From Pullichristensenella sp002068815 (lineage in GTDB: Bacteria > Bacillota > Clostridia > Christensenellales > Aristaeellaceae), in NCBI GenBank assembly GCA_040772885.1, contig JAXGXF010000003.1, positions 62,001-126,000 on the forward strand: a stretch of 64,000 nucleotides of DNA. The letters run 5' to 3'. Of the stretch, positions 15,174-24,479 are shown one piece after another; positions within the stretch are counted from its first letter, which is position 1, and each line of letters starts with the position of its first letter. The translations under genes were made by a program, and so were the position numbers. The notes under the pieces are model-generated. The model was not told the DNA's origin, ran no database searches, and saw nothing but the letters and a program-made list of their open reading frames with translations.

Positions 15174-18100
15174 ATGCTGCGCGTGCTCACGGGGCGGAAC
15201 TACCTGCTGAACGCGGCGCTCGTCCGGGAAACCGGCCGGGCGCTTGCGGAGACCGACCGCGCGCTGATCGCGGTCGTGCCGAAGCAGCTGACGCTCGAGA
15301 CGGAGCTTTCGCTTCTGAAGGGATTGAACCTGCAGGGCTCGTTCCGGCTGCGCGTATTGAGCCCCGAGCGGCTGTGCGCTATGATCTTCTCCGCCGCCGG
15401 GTACCCGGAGGGCGCGCGCATCGACGAGCGCGGGCGCGTGATGCTGCTCTCGAAGGCCTTGAAGGAGCTCCGGGGCAAACTGACGCTCTACCGCGGCGCC
15501 GAGGCGCGGCGGGGCTTCGTGCTGCGCGCGGCGAAGCAGTTGGAGCAGTTCCGGCAGGCCGGGGTGTCGCCGGACGAGCTCTCGCGCTCGGCGGAGTCGA
15601 CCGGCGGCGCGCTGAAATTGAAGCTCCAGGACATGGCGCGCATACTCGAGGCCTACGCGGCGGCGCTCGAGGGGCGGTTTCAGGACGGCGAGGCCGAGTT
15701 CCTGCTCGCCGCCGAGCGCGCCGGGGACGCCGCGTTCCTCGCGGACGCGTCGCTGTGGTTCTACGGCTTCGACCTGATGCCGCCGACGATGCACGCTCTG
15801 ATCGCCGCGATCGCGAAGCATACGGACGCGACCGTGCTCTTGCCGCTCGACGGAGACGAGCGCGCGCGCGACCGCGACCTGTTCCGGCCGCTGGACGCCT
15901 CGATGCAAAGGCTGATCAAGGACGCGCGCGGGAAGAACGCCGCCGTCGCCCGGGAGAGCGTCGAAGGCCCCGACCCCCGCGCGGAGGAGCTCAGGCACCT
16001 CGGGCGCGAGCTGTTCTGCCACCCCGCGCACCCGCATCCCGAGAGGCCCCGGCATGTGCAGCTCTACGAGGCGCGCAACCCGCGCGACGAGGCGCGCTTC
16101 GCGGCGGCGCTCGTTCGCAGGCTCGCGCGCACGCGCATGTGGCGCTACAACGACATACGCGTGCTCTGCCCGGGCATGGACGCCTATCGGGAGCCGCTGC
16201 GCGAGGCGTTCGCGGCGTGCGGCGTTCCGATCTTCCTGTCCGAGGGGCGCCCCTGCTCGCGCCACGCGCTGGTCGAGTGCCTCCTGACGGCATTGAAGCT
16301 GATTTCCGGCGGCTTCCGCGACGGCGACCTGTTCGCGTTTTTGTCGACCGGCTACCCGGACCTGTCCCCGGACGACGCGGACCGGCTGAAGAACTACATC
16401 ACGGGCTACGGCGTCCGCGCGGGCTCGTTCTTCAAGCCCCTCCGCCGCGGGCCGGAGGCGCTCGTCTCCGCGCTCGAGCCGCTGCGCCGGCGCGCGATGG
16501 AGCCGGTCGTGCGGCTTCGCTCCGCGCTCCGGGAGGCGAAGGACCTCCGCGGGCAGCTGACCGCCGTGTTTTCGTTCCTCGAGGACATCGAGGGTTACGA
16601 GAAGGGCGTCGAGCGCCAGCGGCGGCTCGCGGGCGAGGGGCTGTTTGAATTGGCGGGCGAGGAGGCGCAGGTCTGGAACCGGCTGCTCGGCGCGCTCGAC
16701 CAGATGGACGCGCTGATGGGCGGCGCGAAGTTGAAAATCTCCGAGCTCGCCGACCGGCTGTCGGAGTCGCTCGACGCGTCGGTCGTAAAGCCGCTGCCGC
16801 AGTCCGGCGACGCGGTGTACGCGCAGGATTTGACGCGGCTGTCGATGCTGCCGGCGAAGGCGGTGCTCGTGCTCGGACAGGTCGACCGCGCGGCGGGCGC
16901 GCCGGAGGGCCTGCTGACCGACCGGCAGGTCGAGGCGCTCTCCGAGGCCGCCGGCAAGTACGTCGGCCCGACCGCCGCCGACGCGTCGCGCAGCCGCCTG
17001 TTTTACATCAAGGCCGGCATCGAGATGGCGACCGACTACGTGCTCGTGAGCTTTCCGCTGTCCGGCATCGACGACGCCGCCGAGCGGCCCGGCCCGGTCG
17101 TCCGGCAGCTTCGCGAAATCTTCCCCGGGCTGCGCGCGCGCGGCGGCGTCGGAGGGGACGAGCGCGCGGACGAGGTGCTCTACGAGGCCCCCCGCGCGGC
17201 GCTTCGGCAGATCGCCTTGGCGCTTTCGGAGGGCGCGCTCTCCCGGGAGCAGCGCCGGGCGCTTCAGGCGCTCTCCGCGATCCCCGCGGCGCGCGAGGGG
17301 CTTCGAAGGCTCTCCGGCGCGCTGAAATTGCGCTCCGCGGCCGACCGGCTCCGCCCGGACACCGCGCGCCAAATCTACCGGGGACTGCAAAGGGCGAGCG
17401 TCTCGCGGCTGGAATCGTTTGCGCTGTGCCCGTTTAAGCACTTCGTGCGCTACGGGCTGAGCCCGGTCGTCGTCGAGCCGTACGCGCTGACGCCGCGCGA
17501 CGAGGGCGTGTTCTTCCACGACGCGGTGCGCGGCTTCCTCGCGCGCGCGATGGACGGCGAGGGCTTCGACCCCGAGAGGGCCGAGGCGCGCATGGACGGC
17601 ATCGCCGAGGCGCTGCTCGCGCCGATGCGCGAGGGGCCGTTGGGGCAGTCCGCGGTCTCGCTCGCCGAGGAGAGGCGCTTGAAGGGCGTCGCGCGCACCG
17701 CCGCAAAATTGATCGCGGAGCAGCTCGAGAGGAGCCGCTTCCGCCCGGTCGGGCTCGAGCTGCGCTTCGGGCCGGAGGACGGCGACGCGGCGCTCCTCGT
17801 CGGCTCGGGCGCGGACTGCGCGCTGTACGGCTCGATCGACCGCGTCGACGAGTGGGAGGAGGGCGGCAAATACCTGCGCATACTCGATTACAAGCGCGGC
17901 GCGCGCGCGTTCAACCTCGCGGAGGCGTACTGCGGATTGCAGCTGCAGCTGCTGATCTACCTCGCGGCGGCGGCGAGGAAGCGCGGCGGGGTGCCGGCGG
18001 GGGCGTTCTACTTCCGGCTCGACGAGGGCTACGTGCTGACGCAGCAGACCGACCCGGCGGCGGTCGACGAGCTCCGGCACAAGGAGCTGCGGATGGAGGG

Positions 18101-18422
18101 GCTGCTGCCCGACGACGACCGCCTGCGCGAGGCGATGTCGCCCGACTGCGAGCGGTTTTTCAAGACCCGGGGCTTCTCCGCGAACACCGACGCGATCGCA
18201 AGGCTCGCCCGGCACGCGCTTTTGATGGCGGGAAAGCACGTCGACGGCATACGCTCCGGCGAGGCCGCGCCGTCCCCCGCGCGCACGAAAAAGACCGACG
18301 CCTGCGCGTACTGCGCGTGGAGGACCGCGTGCCTGTTCGACGAATCGCTCGACCGCGGCCGCGTCCGGCGCGCGTCGGCGAACCCGGAGGACATCGGCGC
18401 GCTGCTCGACGGTGATAGATAA
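15174..18422 (+). CDS. addB: AddB-type helicase-nuclease subunit
   Basis: This is a 1082-residue AddB-like subunit of the AddAB recombination nuclease. The C-terminal PD-(D/E)XK nuclease is intact (SIDRVDEWEEGG then ILDYKRG near 902-908). The four iron-sulfur cysteines are visible: one in LCPFKHF near 752 and C1044-x2-C1047-x5-C1053 at the end. The N-terminus (LRVLTGRNYLLNAALVRETG) aligns with the start of AddB but lacks the G-x-x-x-x-GK[ST] Walker A of Bacillus AddB. No addA gene follows; the next gene is a decarboxylase. The start ATG 15174 has GGAGG 6 nt upstream. Function in double-strand-break processing is inferred from the family and needs AddA encoded elsewhere. Confidence 0.87.
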   Translation: MLRVLTGRNYLLNAALVRETGRALAETDRALIAVVPKQLTLETELSLLKGLNLQGSFRLRVLSPERLCAMIFSAAGYPEGARIDERGRVMLLSKALKELRGKLTLYRGAEARRGFVLRAAKQLEQFRQAGVSPDELSRSAESTGGALKLKLQDMARILEAYAAALEGRFQDGEAEFLLAAERAGDAAFLADASLWFYGFDLMPPTMHALIAAIAKHTDATVLLPLDGDERARDRDLFRPLDASMQRLIKDARGKNAAVARESVEGPDPRAEELRHLGRELFCHPAHPHPERPRHVQLYEARNPRDEARFAAALVRRLARTRMWRYNDIRVLCPGMDAYREPLREAFAACGVPIFLSEGRPCSRHALVECLLTALKLISGGFRDGDLFAFLSTGYPDLSPDDADRLKNYITGYGVRAGSFFKPLRRGPEALVSALEPLRRRAMEPVVRLRSALREAKDLRGQLTAVFSFLEDIEGYEKGVERQRRLAGEGLFELAGEEAQVWNRLLGALDQMDALMGGAKLKISELADRLSESLDASVVKPLPQSGDAVYAQDLTRLSMLPAKAVLVLGQVDRAAGAPEGLLTDRQVEALSEAAGKYVGPTAADASRSRLFYIKAGIEMATDYVLVSFPLSGIDDAAERPGPVVRQLREIFPGLRARGGVGGDERADEVLYEAPRAALRQIALALSEGALSREQRRALQALSAIPAAREGLRRLSGALKLRSAADRLRPDTARQIYRGLQRASVSRLESFALCPFKHFVRYGLSPVVVEPYALTPRDEGVFFHDAVRGFLARAMDGEGFDPERAEARMDGIAEALLAPMREGPLGQSAVSLAEERRLKGVARTAAKLIAEQLERSRFRPVGLELRFGPEDGDAALLVGSGADCALYGSIDRVDEWEEGGKYLRILDYKRGARAFNLAEAYCGLQLQLLIYLAAAARKRGGVPAGAFYFRLDEGYVLTQQTDPAAVDELRHKELRMEGLLPDDDRLREAMSPDCERFFKTRGFSANTDAIARLARHALLMAGKHVDGIRSGEAAPSPARTKKTDACAYCAWRTACLFDESLDRGRVRRASANPEDIGALLDGDR

Positions 18423-18462
18423 TGTCACAATTCGCTGCTATAATGGTTCGGGGAGGCGCGCA

Positions 18463-19767
18463 ATGAGGCCGATTCGCGAGATGCTCGACGCCCGGCAGGG
18501 CCGGACGCGCTTTCACATGCCCGGGCACAAGGGAAGATTGGGCCCCGTCGACCCCGCGCGCGACGTGACGGAGCTCTTGGGCACCGACGACCTGTACGCG
18601 CCGTCCGGGGCGATCGCGGAGGCGGAGAAATTGCTTTCGAAGTCCTGCGGCGCGGGCGCTTCGATCCTTCTGACCGGCGGCGCGACCGCGGGCATGCACG
18701 CGATGGCGCTGGCCCTTCTGCGCCCGGGCGACAGGCTTCTGATGAAGCGAAGCGCGCACCATTCGGCGCTGTCCGCGTGCGCGCTCGCGGGCGCGGAGCC
18801 GGTGTTCGTACCGCCGGACGCCGACCTCGCCGATGCCGCGCGGGAGCTCCGCCCGGACGCGGTGCTGGTCACGCGGCCGGACTACTTCGGGCGCGTGGAG
18901 GAATTGCCGGACGCGGGCGTCCCGGTGCTCGTCGACGCGGCGCACGGCGCGCACTTCAACTGGTGGGAATCCCCTCCCTCGGCGATGCGCGCGGGCGCAA
19001 ATGCGGCGGTCGAGAGCGCGCACAAGACGCTGGGGGCCTTGACCGGCGGCGCGTGGATGCACTTCCGGGACCCGGACATCGCGCGGCGCGCGCGGCAGAT
19101 GCTGCGCATCGTGATGAGCTCGAGCCCTTCGTACCTGATTCTTCAGTCGCTCGACGACGCACGCGCGTGGATGGACGAGCGCGGGGCGGAGGCGCTTTCG
19201 GAGACCGCGGGGCTCTGCGGCGCCGTCCGCGAGGAGATCGCCCGGATGCCGGGGCTCTGCTGCGAAGACCTCGGCGACCCGACGCGGCTGTACGTCGGGA
19301 CGGCGGGCCGCGGGCTCTCCGGCTGGTCGGCGTACCGGCAATTGCGGGAGATGGGCGTCGAACTGGAGCTCGCGGACGCGGGCGGCGTGCTCGCGATCGC
19401 GACCGTGTTTGACCGCGCGGAGGACTTTGCGCACTTAACGGGCGCGCTCCGCAGGCTCGAGGGCGACGGCTCGGCGCTTCCCGCTCTGCCCGCGCCGGTG
19501 TACGGCGAGCCGTGCGCTTCGCTCCGGGCCGCCGTGCTCGCGAGAACCCGGCGCGTGGAGCTCAAAAATGCCGCGGGGGAGATCTCCGCGCGCTCGGTCG
19601 GCGCGTACCCGCCGGGTTCTGCGATCGTCGCGCCGGGGGAGCGGTTTACGGCTGCCGCCATCGATTATCTGCTCCGGACGAAGGCCCTGGGAGCCGCGCT
19701 CTTCGGCGCGGAGGGGGGCTTCGTCGAGGCGGCGGACAAGGAGGATGCGCTTGATGCGCCCATTTGA
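18463..19767 (+). CDS. Orn/Lys/Arg decarboxylase family PLP enzyme (YaaO-like)
   Basis: A 434-residue fold-type I PLP enzyme. Motifs are FHMPGHKGR near the N-terminus, TGGATAGMHA, SAHHSALSA (ring-stacking His), LVDAAHGAHF (Asp to the pyridine N) and ESAHKTLGALTGGA with the Schiff-base lysine. It lacks the N-terminal wing domain of the large biosynthetic enzymes. In Bacillus the homologue yaaO also lies directly before tmk, and that order is kept here, with the next gene overlapping by 14 nt. Substrate among lysine, arginine and ornithine cannot be read from the sequence. GGGAGG precedes ATG 18463 by 6 nt; a TATAAT lies at 18439-18444. Confidence 0.85.
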   Translation: MRPIREMLDARQGRTRFHMPGHKGRLGPVDPARDVTELLGTDDLYAPSGAIAEAEKLLSKSCGAGASILLTGGATAGMHAMALALLRPGDRLLMKRSAHHSALSACALAGAEPVFVPPDADLADAARELRPDAVLVTRPDYFGRVEELPDAGVPVLVDAAHGAHFNWWESPPSAMRAGANAAVESAHKTLGALTGGAWMHFRDPDIARRARQMLRIVMSSSPSYLILQSLDDARAWMDERGAEALSETAGLCGAVREEIARMPGLCCEDLGDPTRLYVGTAGRGLSGWSAYRQLREMGVELELADAGGVLAIATVFDRAEDFAHLTGALRRLEGDGSALPALPAPVYGEPCASLRAAVLARTRRVELKNAAGEISARSVGAYPPGSAIVAPGERFTAAAIDYLLRTKALGAALFGAEGGFVEAADKEDALDAPI

Positions 19768-21028
19768 CTACGTGTTGTTCGACCTCGACGGGACGCTGAC
19801 GCAATCCGGCGAGGGCATCAAAAAATGCGCGGCCCACGCGATCGAGGCGATGGGCTTTCCCCCGCTCCCGGACGAGCGGCTCGCCTCGTTCGTCGGCCCG
19901 CCGCTGATCCCGATGTTCATCGAGGCGTGCGGCATGACCGAGGAGGAGGCGCAGCGCGCGGTCGCGATCTACCGCGTGCGCTTCGAGGCCGTCGGCTGGT
20001 CCGAAAACCGCGTGTACGCGGGCATCCCGGCGCTTTTGAAGGCCCTCAAATCCGCGGGCGTGCACGTCGCGCTCGCGACCGCGAAGCCGGAGCCGTTCGC
20101 CCTGCGCATCGCGGAGCACTTCGGCATGGCGCCGTTTTTTGACCGCGTCGCGGGCGCGTCGATGGACGAGCGCCACGCGGACAAGGCGGAATTGATCCGG
20201 CGCGCGCTTCCCGAGGGAGCGGATTTTTCGCGCGCGGCGATGGTCGGCGACCGGCGCTTCGACATCGACGGGGCGCGGAGGGCCGGCATTCACTCCGTCG
20301 GCGTCGCCTACGGCTACGGCTCGCGGGAGGAGCTCGAAAAGGCGAACCCGGACGCGATCGCACAGACCGTAAACGATCTGTTCCAAATCCTCGGCGTCTC
20401 CCGGCCGCGCGGGCGCTTCGTCACGTTCGAGGGCACCGACGGCTGCGGAAAATCGACGCAGCAGCGCCTGCTCGCGGAGTGGCTCTCGCTTCGCGGCTAC
20501 GAGGCCGTCGTGACGCGCGAGCCGGGCGGCTGCCCGATTTCCGAGCGCATCCGCGAGCTCGTGCTCGACGTGGGCGCGCTCGGCATGACCGACCCCTGCG
20601 AGGCACTGCTGTTCGCCGCGGCGCGCGCGCAGCACATACACGACGTGATCCGCCCGGCGCTTAATTCCGGCAAAATCGTGCTGTGCGACCGCTTTCTCGA
20701 CTCGTCGATCGCCTATCAGGCGCACGGCCGTGAACTTGGAGAGACATTTGTGCGTCAAATAAACGCGCCCGCAGAGGCGGTCGCGCCGGACCTCACGCTC
20801 GTATACGCGCTGGACGCCGAAACGGCGAAGGAGCGCGTGCTCTCCCAGAGCGCCCCGGACCGCATCGAGGTCGAGAAGATCGACTACTTCGCCCGCGTCG
20901 AGCGCGCGTATTCGGACATCGCGCGCAGGGAGCCGGGGCGCGTCCGCGTCGTCAACGCAAGCGGCACGATCGAGGAGGTATTTCAAACAACCCTCGAGCT
21001 TGCCAAGGACTTCCTTCAGAAGGAGTGA
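19754..21028 (+). CDS. tmk: Fusion: HAD phosphatase + thymidylate kinase
   Basis: This 424-residue protein joins two enzymes. Residues 1-213 are a HAD hydrolase of the phosphoglycolate-phosphatase type: DLDGT (10-14), ATAKPEP (109-114), Lys144 in RHADKAE and MVGDRRFDIDGA. Residues about 219-424 are dTMP kinase: P-loop EGTDGCGKST (226-235), TREPGG, CDRFLDSSIAYQ (DR 312-313) and a LID-like segment in RVLSQSAPDRIEVEKIDYF. dTMP kinase makes dTDP for DNA synthesis. The HAD half could hydrolyse nucleotide or glycolate phosphates; a joint nucleotide role is only an idea. No stop or start signal separates the halves. ATG 19754 is chosen because AAGGAGG lies 9 nt upstream. Confidence 0.88.
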   Translation: MRPFDYVLFDLDGTLTQSGEGIKKCAAHAIEAMGFPPLPDERLASFVGPPLIPMFIEACGMTEEEAQRAVAIYRVRFEAVGWSENRVYAGIPALLKALKSAGVHVALATAKPEPFALRIAEHFGMAPFFDRVAGASMDERHADKAELIRRALPEGADFSRAAMVGDRRFDIDGARRAGIHSVGVAYGYGSREELEKANPDAIAQTVNDLFQILGVSRPRGRFVTFEGTDGCGKSTQQRLLAEWLSLRGYEAVVTREPGGCPISERIRELVLDVGALGMTDPCEALLFAAARAQHIHDVIRPALNSGKIVLCDRFLDSSIAYQAHGRELGETFVRQINAPAEAVAPDLTLVYALDAETAKERVLSQSAPDRIEVEKIDYFARVERAYSDIARREPGRVRVVNASGTIEEVFQTTLELAKDFLQKE

Positions 21029-21033
21029 ACCCC

Positions 21034-24000
21034 ATGGCACATGAAAATCTGTGTATGTACTGCTTTGAGGACCACGGCGGCCAGACGGTCTGCCCGCACT
21101 GCGGCCGCGATTCGCGCGCCGCGGTCCCGCAGATTCAGCTTCTGCCCGGCACGCTTCTGTACCGCGGCCGCTTTCTCGTGGGCCGCGCGATGGGGCAGGA
21201 CGCCAGCGGCATCGTCTACATGGCCTACGACACGAAGCGGCAGGCGAAGCTGCGCATCCGCGAGTTCCTGCCGCGCGACAGCGCCCGTCGCTTAAACGAC
21301 GGCTCGGTCGTCCCCGCCGCCGGACAGGAGGACGCGTTTTCGAAGGGCCTCCAAAGGCTGAAGGCGAGCGTCGAGGCCGTCGAGGACCCGAAGAAGCGCC
21401 ACTTCTTCTTCGAGGAGAACGGGACGGCTTACATCGCGCAGCGAAGGTCCGCCTCCGCCGCAGCCGCGGCCGTCGAGGACGAGAAGCCCGAGCGGACCGC
21501 GAAGCAGTGGGCGATGATCATCGGCGTTGCCGCGATCGTCGTGCTCGCGGTCGCGTTTCTGCTGATACGGCTCCTGTCGAACGCGTTCGACCGGCAGACG
21601 GTCGCGCCGAACCCGACGCTCTCCTCGGACGCGCTGTGGATTCCGGACGCGACGCCGTCGCCGACGCCGTACACCGCGGGCACCTACGCGCCGATCAAGG
21701 ACCCGGAGCTCTCGTGGAAGGACTACACCTACGGCGGCAACGTCGACAACGAGTACAGCCAGCTCGAGGGCCAGTCCCGCACGCCCCGGCCGACCGCCGC
21801 GACGCCGCGCCCGACGAGCCAGGTCATCAACGCAAGCTCGACCGCCGCGGAGATCGCGAACCTCCAGTGGCAATTGATGGAGCTCGGCTGGCTCGGAGGC
21901 TCGAAGGCCAGCGGGAAGTACGACGCGGCGACGAAGCAGGCCGTCAAGGACTTCCAGCAGTATATGAACAACACCTACGCGATCGACCCGAAGCTCAGCG
22001 TGGACGGCATCGCCGGACCCGCGACGCTCTACTGGCTCGACCAATACACCGTCTCCCGCAAGCCCACCCCGACGCCGACGCTGCCCGTCAAGGTCACGCC
22101 GACGCCCGGCGGCACGGTCGTCAACGAGAGCTCGTCAAAGCAGGCGATACAGTACGTGCAGCAGAAGTTGATCATACTGGGCATGATCGAGAAGGGCTCG
22201 GACGACGGCGTCTACGGCGCGGCGACGCGCGGCGGCGTCTGGGAGTTCCAGGCGCTGGTCAACCAAAGGCTCGGCCGCGAGGTGCTGCCCGTGACCGGCG
22301 AGGTCGATGCGCTGACGATGTCCTACCTGCAGTACTACGCCGACTGGTGGGAGAGCCGGAACACGCCGACGCCCGGCCCGACCCCGACCCCGACGCCGGA
22401 CCCGACCGAGGGAACCGTCGTCGACCAGAACTCGCCGCGCGAGTCGATCCTCTACGTGCAGGAGCAGCTCATGAAGCTCACTCTGCTCGACAAGGCGGAC
22501 GGCGTATACGGCCCGGCGACCGTGCAGGCGGTCAAGAACTTCCAGATCCGCGTCAACGAATATCAGGGCCGCGACGTGCTCAGCATCACCGGCATCTGCG
22601 ACGACCTGACGCGCTCCTACCTCGAATACTATGCCGACAAGGCCCCGACGCCCACGCCGACCGTGACGGCCGCGCCGACCCCGACGCCCACGCCGACGGT
22701 CAAGCCGACGCTCGAGCCGACCGACGCGCCCACCCCGACGCCCGTCCCGACCGAGGACCCCGGCGCGGGGGACGAGGACGACAATATCGTCGTCGACCAG
22801 AATTCGCCGAAGGAATCCGTGCAGTATATGCAGGAGATGCTCGTCAAGCTGGGGCTTCTCGACAAGGCGGACGGCGCGTTCGGCCCGGCGACCGTGCAGG
22901 CGGTCAAGGAATTCCAGCAGAGGGTCAACCAGTACGAGGGCCGCGAGGTACTGCGGGCCGAGGGCCAGTGCGACCTGCGGACGATGAACTACCTCGAGGC
23001 GTACTCCGACCGCGTGGAACAGTCTCCGACCGAGCCGCCGGTCGGCGAGATCGGCGACCCGTCGATCTCCTTCAGCGACGTGGCGGCCTTCGACGAGGGG
23101 ATCCACTTCGTCAACCGCGATTTCCGGATCTCCTGGGGCGCGGAGGGCGACGTCGACGCCTACCGCGTGGTCATCGAGGGCGACGGCGGCCGGCAGTACG
23201 TCGACCGCACGACGGGCGAGACGCATCTCGACGTATCGGTCAGCTCGCTCACGGCCGGCGAGGTCTACGAGATCAGCGTCGCCGCAATCCCGACAAACGG
23301 CACCGAGGCCGACGCGATCGTGACCGTATCGTACTTCGCGCTCGAGGAAGCCCCGGCGACCGAGGCCCCGACCGCGACGCCGACGGCGAGGCCGATCACC
23401 GAGCCGGTCATCGACATCGGCAACATCGGCTACGTCGACGACGGCGTGAGCTACGTGCTCGGCAACACGCGCATCTCCTGGCATTCCGACGGCGACCTCG
23501 AGACCTACTACGTGCGCATCGCCGACGACAGCGGCCGCGAGATCGTCAACAGCAAGACCGACAAGGAGTTCATCGACATCGACGCGTCGAAGATGTCCGC
23601 CGGCACGGTCTACACGATTCAGGTCGGCGCGAAGCCGCTGAACGGCTCCGACGCGGACGTGCTCGTCGCGAGCGCCAGCTTCGCCTTGGATGTCCCGGCG
23701 ACCGAGGCGCCCACCGAGGCGCCGCCGACCCCGACGCCCAAGCCCGCGGTCGGAACCGTGTCGCACCCGTCGGTCGGCGTGAGCTCCGTCAGCTACGTCG
23801 AGGGCGACGTGCAATATGTCTCCGGCGACACGCGCGTCTCGTGGCATTCCGACGGCGACCTCGAGCTCTACTACGTGCGCGTCACCGACGCGAACGGCAA
23901 GGAGCTGCTCAACTACCAGACCGACAAGGAGTTCCTCGACGTCACCGCGGCGAAGATGACCCCCGGCCTTATCTACACGGTCATGGTCGGCGCGAAGCCC

Positions 24001-24390
24001 ATCAACGGGACGAACGACGACGTGCTCGTCTCGTCGATACAGTTCGCGCTCGAGCCGGAGCCGACCGAGGCCCCGACCGAGGAACCGACCGAGGAGCCGA
24101 CCGAGGAGCCGACCGAGAAGCCGCAGATGCCCCCGACCGTCGACAGCTCCACCCCGACTGCCTACGTGTTCGAGATGCAGAAGAAGCTCTACGAGCTCGG
24201 CTACCTGCTGAAATCCGAGAACCCGCAGCAGGGCGTCTACGACGAGGCGACGCGAAACGCGGTGCTTAGGTTCCAGCAGAACTACAACGCCACGTCGGGC
24301 GGCGCGCCGCTCTACGAGATCGACCCCACCGACCCGAACGCGGTCGTGGACGCGACGACGCTGGCGATCCTGATGAACAGCGCGACGTAG
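21034..24390 (+). CDS. Surface protein: Zn-ribbon, kinase N-lobe-like part, TM, PG-binding and Fn3-like repeats
   Basis: This is an 1118-residue single-pass membrane protein. Residues 7-23 are a CxxC...CxxC zinc ribbon. Residues 35-110 resemble the N-lobe of a Ser/Thr kinase (LLPGTLLYRGRFLVGRAMGQDASGIVYMAYD, then REFLPR), but the C-lobe is absent and the lysine position is Arg. A membrane helix follows at about 160-181. The outer part has Thr/Pro linkers, four peptidoglycan-binding-like modules (DGVYGPATVQAVKNFQ pattern), three Fn3-like modules (each with ISWHSDGD or similar), a Glu-Pro-Thr linker and a fifth binding module. It should bind cell wall outside and lack kinase activity inside. 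It starts 5 nt after tmk, in the same operon, where Bacillus has yaaQ. Confidence 0.75.
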   Translation: MAHENLCMYCFEDHGGQTVCPHCGRDSRAAVPQIQLLPGTLLYRGRFLVGRAMGQDASGIVYMAYDTKRQAKLRIREFLPRDSARRLNDGSVVPAAGQEDAFSKGLQRLKASVEAVEDPKKRHFFFEENGTAYIAQRRSASAAAAAVEDEKPERTAKQWAMIIGVAAIVVLAVAFLLIRLLSNAFDRQTVAPNPTLSSDALWIPDATPSPTPYTAGTYAPIKDPELSWKDYTYGGNVDNEYSQLEGQSRTPRPTAATPRPTSQVINASSTAAEIANLQWQLMELGWLGGSKASGKYDAATKQAVKDFQQYMNNTYAIDPKLSVDGIAGPATLYWLDQYTVSRKPTPTPTLPVKVTPTPGGTVVNESSSKQAIQYVQQKLIILGMIEKGSDDGVYGAATRGGVWEFQALVNQRLGREVLPVTGEVDALTMSYLQYYADWWESRNTPTPGPTPTPTPDPTEGTVVDQNSPRESILYVQEQLMKLTLLDKADGVYGPATVQAVKNFQIRVNEYQGRDVLSITGICDDLTRSYLEYYADKAPTPTPTVTAAPTPTPTPTVKPTLEPTDAPTPTPVPTEDPGAGDEDDNIVVDQNSPKESVQYMQEMLVKLGLLDKADGAFGPATVQAVKEFQQRVNQYEGREVLRAEGQCDLRTMNYLEAYSDRVEQSPTEPPVGEIGDPSISFSDVAAFDEGIHFVNRDFRISWGAEGDVDAYRVVIEGDGGRQYVDRTTGETHLDVSVSSLTAGEVYEISVAAIPTNGTEADAIVTVSYFALEEAPATEAPTATPTARPITEPVIDIGNIGYVDDGVSYVLGNTRISWHSDGDLETYYVRIADDSGREIVNSKTDKEFIDIDASKMSAGTVYTIQVGAKPLNGSDADVLVASASFALDVPATEAPTEAPPTPTPKPAVGTVSHPSVGVSSVSYVEGDVQYVSGDTRVSWHSDGDLELYYVRVTDANGKELLNYQTDKEFLDVTAAKMTPGLIYTVMVGAKPINGTNDDVLVSSIQFALEPEPTEAPTEEPTEEPTEEPTEKPQMPPTVDSSTPTAYVFEMQKKLYELGYLLKSENPQQGVYDEATRNAVLRFQQNYNATSGGAPLYEIDPTDPNAVVDATTLAILMNSAT

Positions 24391-24412
24391 CGCGGACTTT
24401 CCACGGGAATTT

Positions 24413-24442
24413 GGGCGGCGCGGGAATTTTCCCGGGCCGCCC
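24413..24442. other. Strong hairpin between the surface protein gene and cinA
   Basis: GGGCGGC (24413-24419) pairs with GCCGCCC (24436-24442) and CGGGAA with TTCCCG inside. No T-tract follows, so it may be a processing or pausing element rather than a terminator. Confidence 0.5.
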
Positions 24443-24479
24443 CGGTTGTATCGCATCCTTTATTATTGGAGGCTTTGGC

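Noticed and set aside
15108..18428. Antisense 1106-codon frame over addB
   Set aside because: Same kind of shadow; addB shows Fe-S cysteines and nuclease motifs, while the antisense frame shows only biased composition.
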